64,000 bases of DNA from Microthrixaceae bacterium (GTDB taxonomy: Bacteria > Actinomycetota > Acidimicrobiia > Acidimicrobiales > Iamiaceae): contig JADJDU010000001.1 in the NCBI GenBank assembly GCA_016702505.1, positions 558,001 to 622,000 of the forward strand. The letters run 5' to 3'. A program made the translations under genes and the position numbers. The notes beneath the pieces were generated by a model that saw nothing but the letters and a program-made list of their open reading frames with translations, had not been told where the DNA came from and ran no database searches. Positions 56,008 to 64,000 of the stretch are shown here, piece after piece; position 1 is the stretch's first letter, and each line of letters begins with the position of its first letter.

Positions 56008-57327
56008 TCAGGCCGTCGGTCGGTCCGGGGTGTCCCGGGCCGGCCGGCGCCGGTCTCTCCGGCTGGTCCGCATAACCATCTCGGCCAGCGCTCCAGCCAG
56101 GGCGGCTCCGCCGAGGAGGAACGGCCAGAGGGCTACATCTCGTCCTGACCCGGTGGTCTCGCGGGCGAATGGCCCCACGACTGGGACCTGGTCGGCGATG
56201 ACCTGGGCGGCACCGTTGTCTAGGCTGTCGTGGCGGTAGTTGACTCCCAGCGGATGGGGTTCGGCCACGGCGGCGGCGAGGTCGATCAACCCGTCGGCCA
56301 GACCAGGTGCAGGGCGGGCCGTGTCCACCAGGCGCTCCAGAGCGTCGTCTCGTGAGTAGCCCATGGATAGAAGGAGGGCCAGGCCCCCCGATACCTGAGC
56401 TGTTGCCATCGACGTGCCCGAAAGGCAGGCGTAGCCAGATCTGTCCCCGCGGGAGCGGGCGTAGGTGGAGAGGACGCCGATAGGTCGGCCATCTAGGTGG
56501 CAGGTGTAGGGCGTGTCTCCTTGGCGCCCGCCCGGAGCGGCCAAGGCCACGTTGGCGCTGTCCAGGTTTGGGGCATATGGGGCAAGGTTGCCGGCACGGT
56601 CCGTGGCGGTGACCAGCAACGCCGCGCCGGTGGCAAAGAGCACGGGCCCCTCCGAGGAGTTTCCGGCGGCCATCACCACTGCTGCCCCGGCGTCCCAGGC
56701 CCGATTCAAGACATCGGCCACGATCGAGGAGGTTCGCCGGCCGGGATCGATCGACAGGTTGATGATGTCTGCATGGTGGGCAACCGCCCAGTCGATCGAG
56801 GCGGCCAGATCGGACGGGTCGGCCGAGGCCAGGCAGTCGGCGGCTTTACACTTGGACACCGCGGCCCTGACCGAGATGAGGCGGGCCCGGGGAGCAACAC
56901 CAGCCGAGCCCTCGCCGTTGTCAGCCCGTGCCGCGATTAGGCCAGCCACGTGGGTTCCGTGCCCGTCAGGATCGGATCCCCCCGCTCGGCACTTGTTGCG
57001 GTCACCGCCGGTGTCGAGACAGGTGGCCCGGTCCTCGACCTGACCGAGCAGGTCGGGATGGGCGTGGTCGACCCCGGTATCGATCACCGCCACCGTGACG
57101 CCACCGCCGAGGCTGGCCCTCCACGCCGCCCTTGCATTGGTGGCGTCGAGGTGCCAGGCCATTCCCGAGGTGACCGCAGGATCGTTGACCACGAGTGGAG
57201 GCCACTCTTTTGTGGCCACCGAGACAGAGGGCGAGGCATCGACCCGAACGCCCCCGTCAGTCACCAACGACGATCCGAGCGCCGAGACCACCAGGACCAG
57301 GATCGTGAGACGAGATGCCACGGTCAC
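56008..57327 (-). CDS. Mycosin-like S8 subtilase with C-terminal membrane anchor
   Basis: 439 residues from GTG. A signal sequence (residues 5-24) precedes a subtilisin domain with Asp83 (VAVIDTGVDHAHPDL), His123 (DGHGTHVAGLIAAR), the oxyanion Asn in MAAGNSSEG and Ser306 (GTSMATAQVSGGLALLL). Three pairs of Cys suggest disulfides. A single membrane segment at about 400-420 and a basic tail anchor it, so it matches MycP mycosins in layout. No ESX genes are in the window. The gene lies beyond the lexA stop on the same strand. Confidence 0.9.
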   Translation of the reverse strand: MTVASRLTILVLVVSALGSSLVTDGGVRVDASPSVSVATKEWPPLVVNDPAVTSGMAWHLDATNARAAWRASLGGGVTVAVIDTGVDHAHPDLLGQVEDRATCLDTGGDRNKCRAGGSDPDGHGTHVAGLIAARADNGEGSAGVAPRARLISVRAAVSKCKAADCLASADPSDLAASIDWAVAHHADIINLSIDPGRRTSSIVADVLNRAWDAGAAVVMAAGNSSEGPVLFATGAALLVTATDRAGNLAPYAPNLDSANVALAAPGGRQGDTPYTCHLDGRPIGVLSTYARSRGDRSGYACLSGTSMATAQVSGGLALLLSMGYSRDDALERLVDTARPAPGLADGLIDLAAAVAEPHPLGVNYRHDSLDNGAAQVIADQVPVVGPFARETTGSGRDVALWPFLLGGAALAGALAEMVMRTSRRDRRRPARDTPDRPTA

Positions 57328-57366
57328 GATGATCGCGTGATCTGCGGCCTCGCCCAGCGCGGTGGA

Positions 57367-57999
57367 TCAGAGGCGACGCATGACCGTGACGACCCGACCG
57401 AAGACCTGGACCTCGTCTGGGTTGAACTCCATGGGCTTGAGCCGTTCGTTGTGGGGGATCAGGACGACCTTGTCTCCGCTGCGCTCGTAGGTCTTGACCG
57501 TGGCTTCTTCTCCAGGGATACCGGCCACGACGATCTCGCCGTTGCTGGCGGTGGCCTGAGACCGGACGATCACGAAGTCTCCGTCCAGGATCCCGGCATC
57601 GACCATTGAGTCTCCACGGACCCTGAGCATGAAGAGGTCGCCGTCTCCGGTGAGGTCGGCCGGGACCGGCATGACCTCTTCGACGTTCTCTTGGGCCAGT
57701 ACATCGGTGCCGGCAGCAACCTCGCCCACAAGGGGAACGTGTCGAACCGGACGACGCTCCACCACCGCACCGCTGGAAGGGTCGAAGCGAACCTCGATAG
57801 CCCGTGGCTTGGCTGGGTCTCGACGGAGGTAACCAAGGCGTTGAAGGGTGGAGAGGTGGGAGTGGACCGTGGAAGGAGAGCCGAGACCCACGCTCTCACC
57901 GATCTCTCGGACCGAAGGGGGATAGCCCCGCTCACGCATGGAAGTGTCTATGCAATCGAGGATCTGGCGCTGGCGGGCGGTGAGCACGTGATCGGTCAT
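57367..57999 (-). CDS. lexA: SOS repressor LexA
   Basis: 210 residues from the ATG at 57999 (frames to 58149 are over-extensions). The N-terminal winged HTH spans residues 1-65 (LTARQRQILDCIDTSMRERGYPPSVREIGESVGLGSPSTVHSHL). The cleavage bond is Ala96-Gly97 in EVAAGT. The catalytic Ser131 (RVRGDSM) and Lys169 (ATVKTYE) are both present. It represses SOS genes until RecA filaments trigger autocleavage. The region upstream carries a run of LexA boxes, so autoregulation is expected. Confidence 0.97.
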   Translation of the reverse strand: MTDHVLTARQRQILDCIDTSMRERGYPPSVREIGESVGLGSPSTVHSHLSTLQRLGYLRRDPAKPRAIEVRFDPSSGAVVERRPVRHVPLVGEVAAGTDVLAQENVEEVMPVPADLTGDGDLFMLRVRGDSMVDAGILDGDFVIVRSQATASNGEIVVAGIPGEEATVKTYERSGDKVVLIPHNERLKPMEFNPDEVQVFGRVVTVMRRL

Positions 58000-58081
58000 T
58001 GCGGTTGCCTCCGGTGGGACGGGCCTCCGAGCCGGACGGATCGGTGGTGCTTGAACGGTAGCACCGCGCGCGTGTTCGGGC

Positions 58082-58209
58082 AAACATCTGTTCGATCGAG
58101 ATCGATGTGCCGGCCCCCTGGGGCAAGGCCGAACAGTTGTTCTTGACATCGAACAGCCGTTCGTGGTCTATTGGGGTGTACCGAACGAACGTTCGCCGAA
58201 CGGACGTTC
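58082..58209. promoter_or_regulatory. Cluster of SOS boxes between lexA and the LysM gene
   Basis: Four perfect GAAC-N4-GTTC palindromes: 58131-58142 (AGTT), 58151-58162 (AGCC), 58183-58194 (GAAC), 58198-58209 (GGAC). A fifth, with one mismatch (AAAC-ATCT-GTTC), is at 58082-58093. They sit 83-211 bases upstream of lexA and 88-215 bases upstream of the divergent LysM gene ATG. Multiple boxes imply tight, possibly cooperative repression of one or both genes. Confidence 0.9.
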
Positions 58210-58296
58210 CGGCCGTGGTGGCGATGTTCTGCATCGCTCACCTCCACCGTCTCAGTGTCGTCCAGGTTGTCACCCCTCCCACGGAGAATCGATCCC

Positions 58297-58737
58297 ATGG
58301 CTGCGATCATCGAACCTCGCTCCTTCGAACCCACCCTGATCGTCGGAGCACGGCCCTCGCCACGCCACCTGAGCTCGGTGCCAGGTTTGGTAGATGGTGT
58401 CGTTCCGGCGCGAGGCGGCGTCGGGTCGTGGCTGTCACCCTCGGCGGTGATGGCAATGGTGGCCATCATCGCCTTGGCCATCGGGTTGACCGTGGTCCTG
58501 GCCAGTGGTGCGCTGCCGGCGTCTCCCACAGGTGCAACCCCGTCTCGAGCCGGCGGCACCGCGGGCTCAGCGGTCAAGGGAGACAGCTCCCTCGTGGTCA
58601 AAGCCGGTGACTCCTACTGGAGCATCGCCCGTGAGCTGCAACCGCACGGAGATGTTCGCTCACTGGTCCACCAGATACAGGTGCTCAACTCTCAGGCCCA
58701 GCTCCGGCCCGGGATGGAGATCCTCATACCTTCCTGA
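58297..58737 (+). CDS. Single-pass membrane protein with C-terminal LysM domain, probably SOS-induced
   Basis: 146 residues from the ATG at 58297. One membrane segment at about residues 48-70 (VMAMVAIIALAIGLTVVLASGAL) and a Pro/Gly/Thr/Ser-rich linker lead to a LysM peptidoglycan-binding domain (LVVKAGDSYWSIARELQPHGDVRSLVHQIQVLNSQAQLRPGMEILIP). It is divergent from lexA behind clustered SOS boxes. In other Gram-positive bacteria genes at this place (YneA, DivS, mycobacterial Rv2719c/ChiZ) encode small envelope proteins that stop division during DNA damage; this is inferred to be the equivalent. nrdR follows on the same strand. Confidence 0.87.
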   Translation: MAAIIEPRSFEPTLIVGARPSPRHLSSVPGLVDGVVPARGGVGSWLSPSAVMAMVAIIALAIGLTVVLASGALPASPTGATPSRAGGTAGSAVKGDSSLVVKAGDSYWSIARELQPHGDVRSLVHQIQVLNSQAQLRPGMEILIPS

Positions 58738-58800
58738 TCAGCTCGGGAAGGGTCGGGGGGCGGTCTCGGGCACAGGGGGTCTGGTTGGTAGCGTCGGTGC

Positions 58801-59292
58801 GTGCGCTGTCCGGGATGTGGTGGATTCGACGACAAGGTGGTCGACTCGCGTCAGTCAGAAGACGGCACCTCGATTCGACGCCGACGGTCGTGTCTGGCCT
58901 GTCAGCGTCGGTTCACCACCTTCGAGCGTCTCGAGGAGGTTCCACTCACCGTGGTGAAGCGTTCTGGTGACCGAGAGCCCTTCGATCGGGCCAAGGTGAT
59001 CTCGGGTCTAGAAGCTGCCACCAAGGCCCGTCCGGTGGAGCGCTACCAGCTGGACGACCTGGCGCTTGCCGTCGAGGAGTCGGTCCGGCTTGAAGGCAGC
59101 GAGGTCAGCACCGAGGTGGTCGGTAGGGCTGTACTCGATCTTCTGCGTGGCCTCGATGCGGTGGCGGCTGTTCGATTCGCCAGCGTCTACAAGGAGTTCG
59201 AGGACCTCGCTGACTTCGAACGCGAACTGACGGAGCTGACCCGGTCGACGCCGCTGACCAAAGCCACCCGACCCAAGGGGCTCGGTCAGTAG
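58801..59292 (+). CDS. nrdR: Transcriptional repressor NrdR
   Basis: 163 residues from GTG. The zinc ribbon has Cys3, Cys6, Cys31 and Cys34 (MRCPGCGG, RSCLACQRRFTTFER). It is followed by an ATP-cone domain: TVVKRSGDREPFDRAKVISGLEAATKARPV. NrdR senses dATP/ATP and represses ribonucleotide reductase genes. The B12-dependent reductase nrdJ starts 4.3 kb downstream, with a matching box in its upstream region. Confidence 0.97.
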   Translation: MRCPGCGGFDDKVVDSRQSEDGTSIRRRRSCLACQRRFTTFERLEEVPLTVVKRSGDREPFDRAKVISGLEAATKARPVERYQLDDLALAVEESVRLEGSEVSTEVVGRAVLDLLRGLDAVAAVRFASVYKEFEDLADFERELTELTRSTPLTKATRPKGLGQ

Positions 59293-59337
59293 GACGACCA
59301 CCGGCGCACTCCGCTCGGATCCAGACTTGGTGGTCGG

Positions 59338-60081
59338 TCAGGGGTGGTCCCGATCCATGATGTAGCGGGCCAAGAGCATCCCCTCGGCCTCCCACAGGTG
59401 TGCCAGCGTCAGCGGCCGGAGAACCTCTACCGGCGCCGCGGCCAAACGGGGGCTGGTGCCGCCAGCCATGACCGGAGACAGCGTGAGGTTCACCTCGTCC
59501 ACCAGGTCCAACGCCAGGAGTTGACCGTTCAGTGACGATCCACCCTCACAGAGCACGACCGACCCATGCTCGGAGAGGGTGGTGAGCGCGGCCGAGAGAT
59601 CCACTCGTCCGGTGCCGGCCAGGATCAGATCGGAGACCTCGCCGAGGCGGGCGAGGCGGTCGGCGGGAGCATCGCTGGTGGTGATCACCAGGGGGCGTTC
59701 CTGGGGATCGCCGAAGAGGTCCAACTCGATGTCGAGATCCAGCGAGGCACTCACCACCGCCACCCGTGGTTTGGTCCGCTGTCCCCGGGCCTGGCGTTGA
59801 GATTGATGGTGACCTGAGGTTTGGGGCGGTCGATAGCGTTCAGCCCGCACGGTTCCGGCCCCGGCCAGCACCACGTCGGCCACCGCCCTCAGCGCCGAGA
59901 ACACCGCCCGGTCGGCGGCTGATCCCAGCGGGCCCGACACCCCACCTACGGCGGTGGCACCGTCGACGCTGGACACCACGTTGAGCATCAGCCAGGGGCG
60001 GTGGCGCGGCGACGGGCGGGACGCCTCGGCGTGGGCGGTGGCCACGTCAACCTCAGCAGCCGTGGGCAGGATCTGACGCAT
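59338..60081 (-). CDS. RibD C-terminal-domain reductase (dihydrofolate-reductase-like)
   Basis: 247 residues from the ATG at 60081. WLMLNVVSSVDGATAVGG and ADVVLAGAGTVRAERY match the RibD C-terminal / pyrimidine reductase family, and VVLCEGGSSLNGQLLALDLVDEVNLTLSPVMAGG completes it. The deaminase domain of bifunctional RibD is absent. It may reduce an intermediate of riboflavin synthesis, or another NADPH-dependent substrate as in related stand-alone proteins. It is divergent from the molybdopterin oxidoreductase. Confidence 0.87.
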   Translation of the reverse strand: MRQILPTAAEVDVATAHAEASRPSPRHRPWLMLNVVSSVDGATAVGGVSGPLGSAADRAVFSALRAVADVVLAGAGTVRAERYRPPQTSGHHQSQRQARGQRTKPRVAVVSASLDLDIELDLFGDPQERPLVITTSDAPADRLARLGEVSDLILAGTGRVDLSAALTTLSEHGSVVLCEGGSSLNGQLLALDLVDEVNLTLSPVMAGGTSPRLAAAPVEVLRPLTLAHLWEAEGMLLARYIMDRDHP

Positions 60082-60139
60082 CCGCCGACGGTAGGTCAGA
60101 TGGCGAGCACTCAGAGCCAAAGGGGTGCAACATGAACTC

Positions 60140-62413
60140 ATGACCGAGCCGGCCACCAGATCCACCCACTTCCGCACCTGCCCGCTGTGCGAGGCCGGTT
60201 GCGGGCTGGAAGTAGCCGTGGACGACGGAGTCGTCACCCGCATCCGGGGCGATGTCGATGACGTGTTCAGCCACGGCTTCATCTGCCCGAAGGGGTCGAC
60301 CCTGCGGCAGATCCACGATGACCCCGATCGATTGCGTCGCCCGTTGATCAGGCAAGGCGGCCAACTGGTGGAGGCGAGCTGGGAAGAGGCCTTCGCCGAG
60401 GTCGAACGACTGTGGAACAAGGTCATCGCCGATCACGGCCGAGAAGCGGTCGGCGTGTACCTGGGAAACCCCAACGCACACAACCTGTCGGCGTTGGTGT
60501 TCCTCAAACCGTTCCTCAAGGCCCTTGGGACCCGCAACGTGTTCTCGGCCAGCACGGTCGACCAGAGACCCAAGGAGCTGGCTTCGGCGTGGTTGTACGG
60601 GGGCGGGTTGACCGTTGCCGTACCCGACATCGATCGGACCGACCTGTTGGTGATGCTCGGGGCCAATCCCTTCGCATCGAATGGAAGCCTGGCCACCGCC
60701 CCCGACTGGCCTGGGCGCATCGAGGCCATGCGGGCCCGTGGCGGTCGACTTGTGGTGGTCGACCCTCGCCGTACCCGCACCGCTGAGGCCGCCGACGTTC
60801 ACCTCTCGATTCGTCCCGGCACCGACGCTCTCTTGTTGGCCGCGGTCGTGACCGCTCTGGCCAATCGGGGTCTGGTCGATCCCGGGGACCACCTCGGTCC
60901 TTTGGTCCGGGGTCTAGACACCGTTATCGAGGCGCTGGCCCCGTTCACCCCCGAGTCCGTGAGCGCCGCAGTCGGGTTGGAAGCGGCGGCGATCGTGCAG
61001 TTGGCAACCGAGCTGGCCGAAGCTCCGACCGCGGTGGTGTACGGCCGGATGGGAACTACCACCGCCGAGTTCGGCACCGTGGCGAGCTGGCTGGTCGACG
61101 TGTTGAACATCGTAACCGGCAACCTCGACCGACCGGGTGGGGCCATGTTCACCAAGGCCGCGGCGGGAGCGTCCAACACCAGGGGTCGTCCCGGAGTCGG
61201 GCGCGGAGTGAGGATCGGTCGCCACCAGAGCCGGGTAAGGGGTTTGGCCGAAACCCTGGGTGAGTTGCCGGTGGCGTGCCTGGCCGAAGAGATGGATACG
61301 CCCGGGCCGGGTCAGATAAGGGCGATGTTCACGGTGGCGGGCAACCCGGTGCTGTCGACGCCCAACTCGGCTCGCCTCGACCGGGCCATGGCCGGACTGG
61401 ATGCCTACGTCGCCGTCGACATCTACCTGAACGAGACGACACGCCATGCCGATGTCGTGCTCCCTCCCCCCAGTCCTCTCCAGAAGGGCCACTACGACCT
61501 GGCGCTGCTCCAGCTCGCAGTGCGCAACGTGGCCAACTACTCGCCGCCGGTACTGCCCTTGGATGACGATCAGCCCGACGAATGGGAGATTCTGGCCCGT
61601 CTGGCCCTGATCGCCCAGGGTATGGGTGCTGATTCCGATCCGTCGGTGGTGGACGATCTGGTGGTGGCGACCCTGGTGGGATCCGCGGTCGGCGATGTGT
61701 CGTCATCGGTGTACGGCCGGTCGCCGGCCGAGCTGATGGCAGCGCTAGAGCCTCGGCGGGGCCCGGAGCGGGTGCTGGATCTGTTGTTGCGTACGGGCCC
61801 CTATGGCGACGGGTTCGGATCGGTGGAAGGAGAGGTCGCGCCCGGCGTGGTGCCTCTGAGCCTCGACGCCTTGATCGCCAACCCCCATGGCGTGGATCTG
61901 GGGCCGCTTCAGTCTCGGCTTCCCGAGGTGCTACGGACGGCGTCGGGGCTGATCGAGCTCGATGAGGAGCGGTTGCTGGCTGACCTGAATCGTCTGGCGT
62001 CGGTTCTCCATCGGCCTGTAGCCGAGGTGGTGCTGGTTGGCCGACGTGACCTGCGTTCCAACAACTCCTGGATGCACAACGTGGAGGTCTTGGTGAAGGG
62101 GCGGCCGAGGTGCACCTTGCACGTCCACCCCGATGACGCCGAGAGGTGGTCGCTGAGCCCGGGAGGCCTAGCCACGGTCACGGCACGGACCGGGAGCGTG
62201 GATGTGGTGGTGGAGGTCACCGACGCGGTCAGGCCCGGGGTGGTGAGCCTGCCTCACGGGTGGGGCCACGGGCTGGCCGGTAGTCGATTGTCGGTGGCGG
62301 CGCGCCACGCCGGCGTCAACTCCAACGTGCTGACCGATGACCAGGTGGTCGACGTACCGTCGGGGAACGCGGTGCTGAACGGGATCCCGGTGAGGTTGAC
62401 GGCGGCGGGGTAG
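60140..62413 (+). CDS. Molybdopterin-dependent oxidoreductase (formate dehydrogenase/nitrate reductase-like)
   Basis: 757 residues from the ATG at 60140 (a GTG at 60125 is possible). Cys14, Cys17, Cys21 and Cys49 (CPLCEAGCGLEV ... FICPKG) bind a [4Fe-4S] cluster. Molybdopterin-binding segments include GRMGTTTAEFG, NIVTGNLDRPGGAMF, LHVHPDDAERW and LPHGWGHG near the end. No Cys or Sec is seen where formate dehydrogenases place the metal ligand (SASTVDQRPK). There is no Tat signal, so it is cytoplasmic. No electron-transfer subunit gene adjoins it; the substrate is unknown. Confidence 0.9.
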   Translation: MTEPATRSTHFRTCPLCEAGCGLEVAVDDGVVTRIRGDVDDVFSHGFICPKGSTLRQIHDDPDRLRRPLIRQGGQLVEASWEEAFAEVERLWNKVIADHGREAVGVYLGNPNAHNLSALVFLKPFLKALGTRNVFSASTVDQRPKELASAWLYGGGLTVAVPDIDRTDLLVMLGANPFASNGSLATAPDWPGRIEAMRARGGRLVVVDPRRTRTAEAADVHLSIRPGTDALLLAAVVTALANRGLVDPGDHLGPLVRGLDTVIEALAPFTPESVSAAVGLEAAAIVQLATELAEAPTAVVYGRMGTTTAEFGTVASWLVDVLNIVTGNLDRPGGAMFTKAAAGASNTRGRPGVGRGVRIGRHQSRVRGLAETLGELPVACLAEEMDTPGPGQIRAMFTVAGNPVLSTPNSARLDRAMAGLDAYVAVDIYLNETTRHADVVLPPPSPLQKGHYDLALLQLAVRNVANYSPPVLPLDDDQPDEWEILARLALIAQGMGADSDPSVVDDLVVATLVGSAVGDVSSSVYGRSPAELMAALEPRRGPERVLDLLLRTGPYGDGFGSVEGEVAPGVVPLSLDALIANPHGVDLGPLQSRLPEVLRTASGLIELDEERLLADLNRLASVLHRPVAEVVLVGRRDLRSNNSWMHNVEVLVKGRPRCTLHVHPDDAERWSLSPGGLATVTARTGSVDVVVEVTDAVRPGVVSLPHGWGHGLAGSRLSVAARHAGVNSNVLTDDQVVDVPSGNAVLNGIPVRLTAAG

Positions 62414-62442
62414 ACCCTGGGCATGCCTCGGCGGGGTTTGCC

Positions 62443-62925
62443 TCAGGGCGCCGAGAGGGCGGTGATGGCGGGGTCGCTGCCCGGCGAGACCACGGCCCGG
62501 ATCTTTCGCAGGGTTGCCACGAAGGCTTCCAGCTCGGCTGGTTCGAGCAGATCGGTGTAGTACCGCCGAATGGTGGCGGTGTGAGTTGGCAGCACCTTGG
62601 CCAGCTGTTCGAGCCCTTGCTCGGTGACGACCGCGTACGACCATCGCCGATCCGACGGACAGGGTTGGCGTACCACGAGACCACTTCTTTCGAGACGGTC
62701 AACTACCCGGGTCAGCCCACTGCTGGTGACGGTGCACTGGGCGGTCAGCTCGGACATGCGCAGGCGATGGCCGGGGGAGCGGGCCAGGCGGAGCACGACC
62801 TCGAAGGCCGATACCGAAAAGCCGAAGGATTCCAGTTCGGGGCCGAGGATCGACAGAAGCCCGCCGCTGGTCTCGACTAGAAGCCCGAGGGCGGTCAGAA
62901 CGGGGTCGTCGAGTCCGTCTTCCAT
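62443..62925 (-). CDS. MarR-family transcriptional regulator
   Basis: 160 residues from the ATG at 62925; a GTG at 62961 is an alternative. FGFSVSAFEVVLRLARSPGHRLRMSELTAQCTVTSSGLTRVVDRLERSGLVVRQPCPSDRRWSYAVVTEQG (in part) is a classic MarR winged HTH with the DRR wing. A helical dimerisation end follows. It converges on the molybdopterin oxidoreductase with a 29-base gap. Target and ligand unknown. Confidence 0.9.
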   Translation of the reverse strand: MEDGLDDPVLTALGLLVETSGGLLSILGPELESFGFSVSAFEVVLRLARSPGHRLRMSELTAQCTVTSSGLTRVVDRLERSGLVVRQPCPSDRRWSYAVVTEQGLEQLAKVLPTHTATIRRYYTDLLEPAELEAFVATLRKIRAVVSPGSDPAITALSAP

Positions 62926-63605
62926 GGCCCGCGGGACGGCGGCGTTGGCTGCGGTCGGCACGGCTAGCAACCCTACCGGAGCCGATCGGGGGCGGTTGGG
63001 AGAACACGCCTGTGGTCTCCGGTCGTCGTTGGCTCGCCTCCTAGGCCCGCAGCGACGGCGACCGGACCTTCCCGCCACGCGTCTCACTGCGTTTCCACCG
63101 GCATGTGGACGAACGGTGGACAAATCCCCGCGAAATTCACAGGGTTGTTCCCCTTACGATCCACAAGGAAGTGGACGTAGGTTGAACGGCGGCCACAGCG
63201 GGCGCCGGAGACGGTGTCGGAACAGAGGTGTGGGGCGCTTCACCGCCGAGGGACCACGGTCCCGAGGGGGTGGGGCGGTAGATCTAAGGGAGCAACCCCC
63301 GAGTCCGTGGACCCACGGCAACGCTCCCTTCGACCTGACCCAGAGCCGGCGCCCGCTGCGACTGTCGAAATCCTCGCCCCGGCGTGGTCGGCGGGGGAAC
63401 GGGCCCGTGATCGGCGGAAAATCCGTCCGAGCACGTTGACAGCGGTGTAATTCCCGTGCTGTAGTTTGCCTCTACATCTTGTGGTGTCGGCGCATCAGGG
63501 GACGCACCGACCACAAGTGGTTGTGGTCAGACAGTTTCCAGGGCACCGTGGCCCCGGAGTCCCAGGCCACCCCTCCCGACCAACCTTCCACCCAGGAGCG
63601 CCCCC
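62926..63605. other. Long non-coding region upstream of nrdJ and the MarR gene
   Basis: 680 bases. No credible gene is seen. Noted elements are an inverted repeat TCCAC-AAGGAA-GTGGA at 63160-63175 and an NrdR-like box at 63472-63484. The rest is GC-rich with several short stems. I looked for a cobalamin riboswitch, which would suit nrdJ, and could not find its core. Confidence 0.5.
63472..63484. promoter_or_regulatory. Candidate NrdR box upstream of nrdJ
   Basis: CTACATCTTGTGG fits the NrdR half-pattern CwAyATnTwGTGk, about 120 bases before the nrdJ ATG. A weaker partner, CGTGCTGTAG at about 63455-63464, could be the second box of the usual pair. Confidence 0.5.
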
Positions 63606-64000
63606 ATGGCCATGGCCCCCGAGCAGACCGGTATCGGCATCGCCCGCCACTTCACCACCGAGGGTGTGCACCCTTACGACGAGGTGACGTGGGAGCGGCG
63701 AGACGCCCGTATCACCAACTACAAGGACGGTTCGGTCGCGTTCGAGCAGCTGGGTGTCGAGTTCCCGGTGGACTGGTCGCTCAACGCCACCAACATCGTG
63801 GCCCAGAAGTACTTCCGCGGCACCCTGGGCACACCCGAACGCGAGGTCTCCCTGCGCCAGGTGATCGACCGGGTGGCCGACACCATCACCCGCTGGGGTA
63901 TCGAGGGTGGCTACTTCATCGACGACCGGGAGGCCGAGACCTTCCGGGCCGAGCTCAAGCACCTGCTGGTCCACCAGAAGGCCGCCTTCAACTCCCCGGT
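63606..64000 (+). CDS. nrdJ: Vitamin B12-dependent ribonucleotide reductase NrdJ, N-terminus (runs off right edge)
   Basis: 131 residues visible from the ATG at 63606. HFTTEGVHPYDEVTWERRDARITNYKDGSVAFEQLGVEFP and VDWSLNATNIVAQKYFRGTLGTPEREVSLRQVIDRVADTITRWG are the start of the class II reductase found in actinobacteria, and HQKAAFNSPV opens the catalytic part. It reduces ribonucleotides with adenosylcobalamin and needs no oxygen. nrdR upstream and the candidate box fit NrdR control. The 3' part lies beyond the window. Confidence 0.93.
   Translation, partial: MAMAPEQTGIGIARHFTTEGVHPYDEVTWERRDARITNYKDGSVAFEQLGVEFPVDWSLNATNIVAQKYFRGTLGTPEREVSLRQVIDRVADTITRWGIEGGYFIDDREAETFRAELKHLLVHQKAAFNSP

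Noticed and set aside
62926..63605. Cobalamin riboswitch upstream of nrdJ
   Set aside because: I could not find the conserved B12-box core or the expected peripheral stems; only an NrdR-like box is visible.

Overview
The window is a gene-dense, very GC-rich stretch of bacterial chromosome. Gene content and order point to an actinobacterium of the Acidimicrobiia type (an inference). Supporting features are the actinobacterial DapD class, a PdtaR-like ANTAR regulator beside polA, a UvrD2-type helicase with an HRDC end, the rimO-pgsA-cinA-recA-miaB-miaA-dapF-hflX-lexA-nrdR-nrdJ order typical of Actinobacteria, frequent GTG starts and GAACnnnnGTTC SOS boxes. I see no prophage, CRISPR array, transposase or rRNA. 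There is one tRNA (Leu-CAA).

Layout. 1-13 kb holds scattered his and trp genes: hisF, a GroES-like gene, hisI, trpE, ygfZ, a J-domain protein and trpC. A three-gene copper/cytochrome-oxidase assembly set (PCuAC, SCO, CtaG-like) follows, then trpF, trpB and trpA. 13-22 kb holds secreted lipoproteins, a dienelactone-hydrolase-like enzyme, tRNA-Leu, bcp, malQ, pdtaR and a large LuxR-type ATPase regulator. 22-35 kb holds ppnP, polA, a NYN/S1-like/(APAKKA)n protein, exonuclease III, a thioesterase, a uvrD2-DUF2505 pair, a PH-domain membrane protein, galT-galK and rimO. 35-48 kb holds pgsA, a secreted duplicated beta-propeller protein, cinA, a LEH-like enzyme, a frameshifted LysR gene, a TauE/SafE permease, recA with an intein, an SGNH hydrolase, miaB and miaA. 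48-56 kb holds the lysine/diaminopimelate set dapF-hflX-dapD-dapC-dapE and an AhpE-like peroxiredoxin. 56-64 kb holds an S8 protease, lexA with a cluster of SOS boxes facing a LysM membrane protein, nrdR, a RibD-like reductase, a molybdopterin oxidoreductase, a MarR regulator and the start of nrdJ.

How it works together. LexA, recA and the LysM protein look like an SOS circuit: four perfect LexA-type palindromes lie between lexA and the LysM gene and one lies upstream of recA. NrdR and nrdJ form a ribonucleotide reduction pair, with an NrdR-like box before nrdJ. The dap genes are partly translationally coupled by 4-base overlaps.

Most notable observations. (1) A family of modular, multi-hairpin intergenic repeats recurs at operon ends. 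(2) A NYN-domain protein carries an S1-like domain and a histone-H1-like tail that has its own internal Shine-Dalgarno and ATG. (3) RecA carries a 362-residue intein with one LAGLIDADG aspartate replaced by asparagine. (4) Three reading frames (recA intein, miaA, LysR) are each broken by a single extra base, so base-level sequence error must be considered. Functions are assigned from motifs read by eye; no database search was run.
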